64,000 bases of DNA. Source: Sulfurirhabdus sp043759595. Lineage in GTDB: Bacteria; Pseudomonadota; Gammaproteobacteria; Burkholderiales; SMCO01. The notes beneath the pieces are model-generated. The model did not search any database, had not been told where the DNA came from, and saw nothing but the letters and a program-made list of their open reading frames with translations. This document shows, piece after piece, positions 57,985 through 64,000 of the stretch; the first letter of the stretch is position 1, and the number at the start of each line of letters is the position of its first letter. A program made the translations under genes and the position numbers. Where the stretch lies: contig JAYVLG010000042.1 in assembly GCA_043759595.1 (NCBI GenBank), positions 40,048 to 104,047 of the forward strand, read 5' to 3'.

Positions 57985-58034
57985 AGTCTAACTATTCGTG
58001 CGTAAATAAACCTATACCGTTCAACCGAAGAAAG
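57983..58034 (+). repeat. attC-like remnant after the thioesterase gene
   Basis: GTCTAACTATTCGTGCG follows the stop codon and GTTCAACCGAAG appears about 30 bases later. Both are frequent pieces of integron attC sites, but no full stem can be formed. Tentative. Confidence 0.25.
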
Positions 58035-58041
58035 GCCTGCC

Positions 58042-58476
58042 ATGACCGAAGTTACTGGCATTGATCACATATACATTTCAGTGTCTGATTTGATAGTATC
58101 TGAAACCTTTTACGATAAAGCCCTTGTCGAGGTACTTGGCTTTCGCAAAAAGGCGTTCACGCTCATAGGCGATCCACATATACAGTATTTCAACCGCCAC
58201 TTTGGCTTTGTTCTCCGTCCCGCACGAGTAATCGTCCATCACGAACCCTATGCGCCAGGACTGCATCATTTCTGTTTGCGCGTAGATTCAATTGTTGAGG
58301 TTCACGCGGTTGCTAAGCAGCTTCGCAATGTAGGTATCGAAGCAACCGAGGCAAAGATGTACCCAGAGTACGCACCCGATTATGCGGCAACATTCTTCAC
58401 TGACCCAGATGGAATTCGACTTGAAGTGACCAATTATCGGCAACAAAGGCGTGATTGCCATGATAATTGGCAATAG
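58042..58476 (+). CDS. VOC-superfamily dioxygenase/glyoxalase-like protein
   Basis: A 144-residue vicinal-oxygen-chelate protein: GIDHIYISVSDLIVSETFYDKALVEVLGF (first His in IDHIYI), HEPYAPGLHHFCLRV (second His) and FFTDPDGIRLEVTNYR (metal Glu). The His-His-Glu set for a divalent metal is present, so it may be enzymatically active. Substrate unknown. A ribosome binding site (GAAGAAAGG) lies upstream. A single gene. Confidence 0.85.
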   Translation: MTEVTGIDHIYISVSDLIVSETFYDKALVEVLGFRKKAFTLIGDPHIQYFNRHFGFVLRPARVIVHHEPYAPGLHHFCLRVDSIVEVHAVAKQLRNVGIEATEAKMYPEYAPDYAATFFTDPDGIRLEVTNYRQQRRDCHDNWQ

Positions 58477-58628
58477 TGGGGCTATCCATTAATGGGGCTA
58501 TCAAATATTCGCGGGGGATCACACCAGGTTGTAGAGCAGCTGGTCATAGACACACTTCCAATAAACTGGGTTACATGAAAAATGCAGTTTAGATTACGTG
58601 TAATTTTAATGAGATTCGGAGCTATTAA

Positions 58629-59225
58629 ATGAGTTTTGAGACATTTCGCATAGCTGGTGAGTTAGATGCCATGGCAATAGCGCAACTCGTCAACAATGCC
58701 TATCGCCCGGAATTAGATTCACCTGGCTGGACGCATGAATCCGGTTTGGTGTCTGGAAGTAGAACAAGCGTTAATCAAGTTGCTGCATTAATATCAAAAC
58801 CAGACTCCATTATCCTTATGGGCTTCAAAGACTCAGAGCTAGTGGCCTGTGTTCATGTTGAGAAAGACGGTAGAAATGGTTGCATTGGCATGCTTGCGGT
58901 TAACCCAGCCGTTCAAAGAGTTGGGGCAGGAAAACAAATGCTTGTCCTTGCAGAAAAGTATATATGCGAAAATTTCGGTTCCGAGAAATTTATTATGTTT
59001 GTTGTGTCTTCAAGAAGTGAACTCATTTCCTTCTATATGAGGCGCGGCTATCAGAAAACTGGCAACATAATGAACTATCCTCTGTCAGCAGATTTTGGCA
59101 CGCCAATACATCCCGATCTGAAAATTGAAGTGATTGAAAAAGGATGTACCGTTACTGACATTTGTTGCGAACCAAAATCAGTGAGCTCCTTAACATTAGC
59201 GCCCATATATCAAGGATTACTATGA
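58629..59225 (+). CDS. GNAT family N-acetyltransferase
   Basis: A 198-residue acetyltransferase. The central acetyl-CoA motif region reads IGMLAVNPAVQRVGAGKQMLVLAEKYI, with the pyrophosphate loop QRVGAGK, followed by VVSSRSELISFYMRRGYQKTGNI. The N-terminal region AQLVNNAYRPE is typical. The acceptor is unknown. Its stop overlaps the start of the next cupin gene (ATGA), so the two are cotranslated. Confidence 0.85.
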   Translation: MSFETFRIAGELDAMAIAQLVNNAYRPELDSPGWTHESGLVSGSRTSVNQVAALISKPDSIILMGFKDSELVACVHVEKDGRNGCIGMLAVNPAVQRVGAGKQMLVLAEKYICENFGSEKFIMFVVSSRSELISFYMRRGYQKTGNIMNYPLSADFGTPIHPDLKIEVIEKGCTVTDICCEPKSVSSLTLAPIYQGLL

Positions 59226-59698
59226 GCGATCAAGACTCCCCAATAGCTGTTATGGCAACACAAGTTCCACTACGTACAAAATCACTTTATCCAGAGCCGT
59301 TTGCCTCGCGTATGAAGGGCAGAGAGAAACGCCCACTTGGTGACTTGTTTGGGCTTTCAAACTTCGGGGTAAATCTGACGCAACTTTTGCCCGGCGCTAG
59401 TTCATCATTACGTCATGCTCATTCTAAGCAAGACGAGTTCATCTATGTATTACACGGACACCCAGTGCTCTTAACCGATGCTGGTGAAACACAACTATCT
59501 CCTGGCATGTGCGCGGGATTCAAAGCCGGCACGGGAAACGGGCACCAGTTAGTTAATCGCACAAGGGAAGCAGTGAGTTACCTTGAAGTTGGTGACCGCA
59601 GCGAAGGGGATTCCGTTCAGTACCCCGACGATGACATGCAGGCGCTTCTGGTCGAGGGGAAATGGCAATTTGCGCACAAAGATGGTTCGCCATATTGA
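59222..59698 (+). CDS. Cupin-domain protein
   Basis: A 158-residue cupin. Motif 1 is SSLRHAHSKQDEFIYVLHGHPVL (two His and a Glu as metal ligands), motif 2 GMCAGFKAGTGNGHQLVNRT (third His). A C-terminal DRSEGDSVQYPDDDM element is common in GNAT-linked cupins of this type. It starts at 59222, overlapping the preceding GNAT stop. Such pairs occur in other proteobacteria, and the enzymatic role is unknown. Confidence 0.85.
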   Translation: MSDQDSPIAVMATQVPLRTKSLYPEPFASRMKGREKRPLGDLFGLSNFGVNLTQLLPGASSSLRHAHSKQDEFIYVLHGHPVLLTDAGETQLSPGMCAGFKAGTGNGHQLVNRTREAVSYLEVGDRSEGDSVQYPDDDMQALLVEGKWQFAHKDGSPY

Positions 59699-59794
59699 AG
59701 CTTGCACTAATCCGTCAAACAGTCCAGGCTATTCGCGATAAAAGTGCACCGCACCTGTTACATTTACAAAAGAATACTTATCAAAAGGATATAC

Positions 59795-60076
59795 ATGCAG
59801 CACGTTCTCATCATTCACGAGGTTGAGGCTTACCCAGCTTGGAAGATTATTTTTGATCAGGCAGCAGATATTAGAAAAAACGCCGGAGAAATCAGCTACC
59901 AGTTGTTACGATACGACAACGATGCAAACAATATCGTCCACTTTTCGGAATGGTCCTCGTTGGATAATGCTCGGCGCTTCTTCGAATCACCCGAGTTGGT
60001 GGAAATCAGGAAAAAGGCTGGTGTAAAAACGCCTGATTTCATTTATTTAAATGAAATAGAGCGTGGCGTGTTGTAG
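59795..60076 (+). CDS. Small ABM-like protein
   Basis: A 93-residue dimeric alpha/beta-barrel protein: QHVLIIHEVEAYPAWKIIFDQAADIRKNAGEIS, then NNIVHFSEWSSLDNARRFFESPELVEIRKKAG. This is the ABM/DUF1330-like pattern seen in stand-alone monooxygenase-fold proteins. I start at 59795 (AAAAGGATA upstream). Function unknown. Confidence 0.75.
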   Translation: MQHVLIIHEVEAYPAWKIIFDQAADIRKNAGEISYQLLRYDNDANNIVHFSEWSSLDNARRFFESPELVEIRKKAGVKTPDFIYLNEIERGVL

Positions 60077-60211
60077 CGTCATTATATTTTAAAGCGTTGC
60101 ACTAGAATCAGTGGCCCCCTCAGCAGTAAAAGAAAAGCATAATACTATTAACTAAAGTATTTTTAACCGATTTATACTGAACCGCTGAGCGGAAGGACCG
60201 CGAAGGGTAAC

Positions 60212-60649
60212 ATGACTATGCATAGATACGTTGGTGGGTGCCATTGCGGAAATATTTCAATTGAGTTGGCGCTTTCTGGTGAACCAAATACTTACAACCC
60301 AAGGGCTTGTGATTGCGACTTCTGTCTTAAATATACAGCCTCATATATTACGGACCCACTTGGAAAATTGGCTATCATCATCAAAGACGAAGCTAATTTG
60401 AACAAATATCGCCAGGGTAGTGGTATTGCGAATTTCCTCGTTTGCAGTATCTGTGGTGTGCTAGTTGGTGTCTGCCATGAGGAGAACGAACAATTGTTTG
60501 CCGCGGTCAACAGTAAAGTCTTTAGCAATAATACAGAATTTGGGGCGGAATTAGCCGTTTCGCCAAAGACGCTCAGTGATCAAGAAAGAATTCAGCGCTG
60601 GAAAAACATTTGGTTTACACAGGTCAGCATTAAAATGCTTGGCACATAA
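60212..60649 (+). CDS. GFA family (glutathione-dependent formaldehyde-activating-like) protein
   Basis: A 145-residue GFA/CENP-V-fold zinc protein: GGCHCGNISIEL, RACDCDFCLKYTASYITDP and FLVCSICGVLVGVCHEE supply the Cys ligands for the structural and catalytic zinc. True Gfa forms S-hydroxymethylglutathione from formaldehyde and glutathione; most relatives have other or unknown roles. A start at 60212 is followed by another ATG at 60218. Confidence 0.85.
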   Translation: MTMHRYVGGCHCGNISIELALSGEPNTYNPRACDCDFCLKYTASYITDPLGKLAIIIKDEANLNKYRQGSGIANFLVCSICGVLVGVCHEENEQLFAAVNSKVFSNNTEFGAELAVSPKTLSDQERIQRWKNIWFTQVSIKMLGT

Positions 60650-60790
60650 CAAGTCTGTTCAGCCAGATTCGTTACTTTGGTGTTTCAAGCAATACATTGC
60701 AAGACAAGTAAACTCTGAATTAACCCTATTTCATGCCTCTAACAACATCACCAAGAACGCTAACTTCGTTGACCGCTTTACGCCGCTTAA
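60640..60790 (+). repeat. attC-like remnant after the GFA gene
   Basis: GGCACATAACAAGTCTGTTC follows the gene directly (the core ACATAAC overlaps its end). CGCCGCTTAACGAAAG occurs near 60780, but the two do not form a clean stem. It resembles a degenerate cassette end; tentative. Confidence 0.3.
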
Positions 60791-61041
60791 CGAAAGTTCG
60801 ACGAGCTATCCATGACCGGCTGAAAAGGGTACGGCTGTACGTATTTCCAGTTACCTGACCTTGAGTTTTGCTTGCGGATGTTGTCACACAAAGCCCCCAC
60901 CCACAGTAAAATCCGGAATTCCGGAAATAAAAGACCGGAACGACTAAATACTTTGCTGCAGTTTCATCCTATCTTTGCGCTTCTGCCACATGGTAAAATA
61001 AAACCTGTTTATTATTGTATCGATTCCGCGAGTAACTGAAG

Positions 61042-61245
61042 TTGATTGAATTAACCATTAATGGCGCACCACATACTTTCCAGCAAAAGCTAAACATGTC
61101 TGAATTGCTGGAAAAAATGAATCTGACAGGCAAACGCGTTGCTATCGAGCGCAATGGAGAGATCGTCCCACGCAGCCAGTTTGGAGAAGTGCAGCTTGCT
61201 TCAGGTGACCAGCTGGAAATAGTGGTTGCAGTAGGTGGCGGTTAG
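61042..61245 (+). CDS. thiS: Thiamine biosynthesis sulfur carrier ThiS
   Basis: A 67-residue ubiquitin-like sulfur carrier ending in VVAVGGG. The C-terminal Gly-Gly is adenylated by ThiF and thiocarboxylated, delivering sulfur to the thiazole of thiamine. The N-terminus (TTG start) MIELTINGAPHTFQQ, then MSELLEKMNL, is typical. It lies 59 bases before thiG, its partner. Confidence 0.93.
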   Translation: MIELTINGAPHTFQQKLNMSELLEKMNLTGKRVAIERNGEIVPRSQFGEVQLASGDQLEIVVAVGGG

Positions 61246-61304
61246 TTTTCCAACCCCAATCAACCTTTTCACCCCGCAGAACAACGTTTATTATCAGGAT
61301 CAAC

Positions 61305-62102
61305 ATGGACCAACTCGTTATAGCAGGCAAAACTTACCAATCACGCTTACTGGTTGGTACCGGAAAATATAAAGATTTTGACGAAACCCGCAAGGCCATT
61401 GAAGCCAGCGGCGCAGAAATTGTGACGGTGGCTATCCGCCGTACCAATATCGGACAAAACGCCAATGAGCCCAGCCTGCTGGATGCGGTGCCGCCTTCAA
61501 AATATACCTATCTGCCGAATACCGCAGGCTGTTACTCTGCTGATGACGCAGTACGGACACTACGTTTAGCGCGTGAACTGCTTGATGGACACGATCTGGT
61601 CAAACTGGAAGTACTGGGTGACCCGCATACGCTGTATCCAAACGTAGTAGAGACCATCAAGGCAGCTGAAACCCTGATTAAAGACGGATTCAAAGTCATG
61701 GTTTACACCAGTGACGACCCAATCATTGCCAGGCAACTGGAAGACATGGGGTGCGTTGCCGTGATGCCTTTGGCTTCACTGATTGGTTCCGGTATGGGAA
61801 TTCTGAACCCTTGGAACTTGCAGATCATTATTGAAAACGCCAATATTCCAGTGATCGTTGATGCAGGCGTAGGCACTGCTTCAGATGCTGCTATAGCCAT
61901 GGAACTGGGTTGTGCCGGTGTATTGATGAACACTGCCATTGCCGCAGCACAAAACCCGGTATTAATGGCTTCTGCCATGAACAAGGCGGTACAGGCAGGG
62001 CGCGAAGCTTATCTGGCGGGACGCATACCCAAGAAACTTTATTCTGCCAGCCCTAGCTCCCCTACCACTGGCATGATAAACAGCACAAACAAAGCGGCCT
62101 GA
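61305..62102 (+). CDS. thiG: Thiazole synthase ThiG
   Basis: A 265-residue TIM-barrel enzyme that joins 1-deoxyxylulose-5-phosphate, dehydroglycine and ThiS-thiocarboxylate into the thiazole phosphate. Motifs: SRLLVGTGKYKDF (N-terminus), VTVAIRRTNIG with the neighbouring region for substrate binding, VKLEVLGDPHTLYPN, VMPLASLIGSGMGILNP, and VIVDAGVGTASDAAIAMELG. Together with ThiS it makes up the sulfur-incorporation module; no thiF, thiH or thiO is in view. Confidence 0.95.
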   Translation: MDQLVIAGKTYQSRLLVGTGKYKDFDETRKAIEASGAEIVTVAIRRTNIGQNANEPSLLDAVPPSKYTYLPNTAGCYSADDAVRTLRLARELLDGHDLVKLEVLGDPHTLYPNVVETIKAAETLIKDGFKVMVYTSDDPIIARQLEDMGCVAVMPLASLIGSGMGILNPWNLQIIIENANIPVIVDAGVGTASDAAIAMELGCAGVLMNTAIAAAQNPVLMASAMNKAVQAGREAYLAGRIPKKLYSASPSSPTTGMINSTNKAA

Positions 62103-62173
62103 TTTTAATTCCTTTCAACCTAAAAACCGTAGTTACCCTATTCCATTCGCATGATTTTCTATAAACCTAAAAA

Positions 62174-62323
62174 CCTTAGTTGGATGGGTTGGAGTGCGCT
62201 CCAAAAACTGTGCAACCCGACCCATATCGGCCCCACCAACCGGGTGAACCAGGGAATCATTAAAAATTCTGTTAGAATTATTTAGTTAAATGTTAAGTTT
62301 AGCGGTTAACTGAGGCTTCCCAG
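62174..62323. repeat. Dispersed repeat family B, copy 2
   Basis: CCTTAGTTGGATGGGTTGGA..., AACCAGGGAATCATTAAAAA and GCGGTTAACTGAGGC match the copy at 26161-26387 but lack its 75-base insert. No coding capacity. Confidence 0.78.
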
Positions 62324-62324
62324 T

Positions 62325-63914
62325 TTAAATCATTGGAATCCACTCTTCTATATCAGGCTGCACCATTTTTTCATCAAAGAAACGGTAATTATTTCTACCA
62401 GCTTCTTTCGCATGATACATGGCGATATCACTCTTTTTCAGCAAATCTACGTCATCATCACCATCATCAGGGAAAGTAGCGATACCAATGCTGGCACCAA
62501 CACTTAATTCATGCCCTTTTACCCTGCAAGGTGCTTTCAACACATCAAGCAATTTCTGCGCTGCAACCCCCGCATCCTGCACATTTGCAACACTATGAAG
62601 CACCACAACGAATTCATCGCCTCCCTGGCGTGCCACTGTATCTTCACTGCGCATGCAGGCAACAAATCGTTCTGAAACAGCCACCAGCAATCCGTCTCCT
62701 ACGTCATGCCCAAGGGAATCATTAATCGATTTGAAATTATCCAGGTCTACAAAAAGTACTGCTGATTTCCCTCTGCTTCTCATAGCCTGGCATATCGTTT
62801 GCTGAATTCTGTCCTGGAGTAAAGTGCGATTCGGCAATCCGGTTAATGCGTCATGATTCGCCAGGAATATAATGCGCTTCTCAGCCTCTTTACGCGCCGT
62901 AATATCCGTGACTGAAGCGATAAAAATGCGACGTGACGCGACATATACACTACTCGCCTTGTATTCCAAGGGGAACTTTGTGCCATCTTTATGCAAGCCT
63001 TCCATTTCGCTGGCCTTATCACCAGATTCTCCAACTTTACTATCGCTTTTATGGGTGAGCGCACCCTCTTTCCAGTCAGGTATCAGTAAAGTAATATGTC
63101 GCTCTGCAATCTCATCTTTTGCATAACCAAAAATACGTTCAGCGGCAGGATTAAAGGTTTCTATCAACCCATCATTGTTTATTGTAACGATACCCACGTC
63201 TACACTATCTACAATTCCGCGAATTCGCGTTTCACTATCCAGCAATGACGCATTCACCTCACGCGCCTGCTGCTCCGATTTGGAAAGTCTTTGTACCAAC
63301 GGGGATACAAGCCAGCGCAACATTAAAATACCAACCAACACCATGAACACGAGAAGTGGAATAACATTTTTTAGTTGCTGAGTAACCGGTTGGAACAGTT
63401 CTGCCTGGTCCACCTTCAGCACTGCCCCTATCCCCATTTTTCCTAAGGGCGCGTATGCCGCGACTACATTCTCTTTTCTATAATCTTTCGCAAAAATTAT
63501 CCCGGTTTCACCATTCAGGGCGTAATCCATTGGCAAAGCTTTTCCTTTTACAACGCGAGGAAAGCGCTTGATGACTTTTTTAGATAATGTGGTGGGAAAG
63601 CATTGCATTTCATTTTGCAAAGGTGCACACAGTGCAAGTTCATACGTTGCCCCCAACACGCCAACTTCATTGATCAATTGCATTAACAGCGAGCTGATTG
63701 TTTCTGTACTTACAGAACCCAGTTTTTGCCCTGTCAGATCTTTTATTTCTATCGTCGTACGCTGAATGACTTTACCATCCCATGATAAAGATGAGGGATG
63801 GGCTGTATGTATTGGTAGATTTAACTCGGAATTCTGTGAAAATCGTCCGGCCCTGGCTATTTCTTTTCCATTTTTATCTGTAAAAACGATACCGGAAACT
63901 TCATTAATTAGTTC
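62325..63914 (-). CDS. PAS-GGDEF membrane sensor (diguanylate cyclase), 5' end incomplete
   Basis: The longest ATG-led frame (62325-63683) encodes 452 residues, but homologous-looking coding sequence continues upstream to a TGA at 63915-63917 without an ATG, GTG or TTG: EVSGIVFTDKNGKEIARAGR and later VIQRTTIEIKDLTGQKLG. The gene thus starts further right and is either frameshifted near 63905-63920 or broken. Domains (from 63683): cache-like periplasmic part, one membrane segment (NVIPLLVFMVLVGILMLRWL), PAS (IVDSVDVGIVTINNDGLIETFNPAAERIFG), then GGDEF with VARQGGDEFVVVLH and the I-site RSED. It makes c-di-GMP in response to an outside signal. The window ends before the true start. Confidence 0.75.
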   Translation of the reverse strand, partial: ELINEVSGIVFTDKNGKEIARAGRFSQNSELNLPIHTAHPSSLSWDGKVIQRTTIEIKDLTGQKLGSVSTETISSLLMQLINEVGVLGATYELALCAPLQNEMQCFPTTLSKKVIKRFPRVVKGKALPMDYALNGETGIIFAKDYRKENVVAAYAPLGKMGIGAVLKVDQAELFQPVTQQLKNVIPLLVFMVLVGILMLRWLVSPLVQRLSKSEQQAREVNASLLDSETRIRGIVDSVDVGIVTINNDGLIETFNPAAERIFGYAKDEIAERHITLLIPDWKEGALTHKSDSKVGESGDKASEMEGLHKDGTKFPLEYKASSVYVASRRIFIASVTDITARKEAEKRIIFLANHDALTGLPNRTLLQDRIQQTICQAMRSRGKSAVLFVDLDNFKSINDSLGHDVGDGLLVAVSERFVACMRSEDTVARQGGDEFVVVLHSVANVQDAGVAAQKLLDVLKAPCRVKGHELSVGASIGIATFPDDGDDDVDLLKKSDIAMYHAKEAGRNNYRFFDEKMVQPDIEEWIPMI

Positions 63915-64000
63915 TCATCCGGAAACGCCCGTAATTTTTTTTGATTAGTGTTACCCATACCCGACCCCTGGCTGGTCCAACCCCACATAATGCCATCAGC

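Overview
The window looks like the chromosome of a Gram-negative betaproteobacterium, most likely in or near the Nitrosomonadales/Methylophilales. Pointers are an asmA-mutY pair beside a tRNA-Gly gene, a thiS-thiG pair, a PEP-CTERM surface protein, a SoxB-type metallophosphatase and several I-site-bearing diguanylate cyclases. This placement is inferred from gene content and style, not from a marker gene. Most of the window is moderately AT-rich. Two blocks, the SoxB-like gene (8.2-10.3 kb) and a P-type ATPase/psiE module (44.8-48.2 kb), look clearly more GC-rich.

Layout. 0.6-7 kb: an exported triple beta-gamma-crystallin/glycine-zipper protein, then a run of small, mostly independent plus-strand genes (phosphatase-like, VOC, NIPSNAP, GNAT, methyltransferase, DUF4260, ABM, YidD-like, arylamine N-acetyltransferase). 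7-15 kb: a cyclic-nucleotide-binding protein, the SoxB-like enzyme, a decayed IS200-type transposase beside a HupE remnant, two glutathione S-transferases, an exported unknown protein and a TetR regulator. 16-26 kb: a DUF2167/membrane/J-domain operon, a PEP-CTERM protein, a decayed acyl-carrier-like gene, a YkgJ protein, a sulfotransferase, a YciI protein, an exported hydrolase, an Hpt-REC-REC-GGDEF regulator with a Cys-less LMW-phosphatase homologue, a lipoprotein and TcdA.

26.7-39.2 kb is the centrepiece. About 12 kb of co-oriented minus-strand genes encode a GntR/UTRA regulator, an AprA/fumarate-reductase-like flavoprotein, a 2[4Fe-4S] ferredoxin, a HEAT-repeat protein, a 7Fe-type ferredoxin, an SsuABC/NrtABC-type ABC importer, a 1189-residue Nfn-like oxidoreductase fusion, a DUF971 protein and a TauE/SafE exporter. 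The importer's binding protein carries a NosL-like C-terminal domain. A shared 17-bp operator-like sequence lies upstream of the regulator gene and the oxidoreductase gene, with a weaker match before the transporter. The simplest reading is import of a small, probably sulfur- or nitrogen-containing oxyanion or organic acid, redox chemistry on the AprA-like flavoprotein with electrons moving through the ferredoxins to the Nfn-like enzyme, and export of an anion (perhaps sulfite) by TauE. The substrate is not known.

40-57 kb: a dmeR-dmeF metal-efflux pair, an MscS-related membrane protein, a diguanylate cyclase, TatD, two P2-type cation ATPases with a PsiE-like protein, a Ca2+/cation antiporter, a DUF4124 protein, MutY, AsmA and tRNA-Gly(CCC). 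A 105-bp direct repeat brackets the GC-rich ATPase/psiE module, which appears to have been inserted between tatD and the second ATPase. 57-64 kb: an HxlR regulator with palindromic operators, another run of small plus-strand genes (thioesterase, VOC, GNAT, cupin, ABM, GFA), thiS-thiG and a PAS-GGDEF sensor whose 5' end is frameshifted or cut by the window edge. Two families of short dispersed repeats recur across the window.
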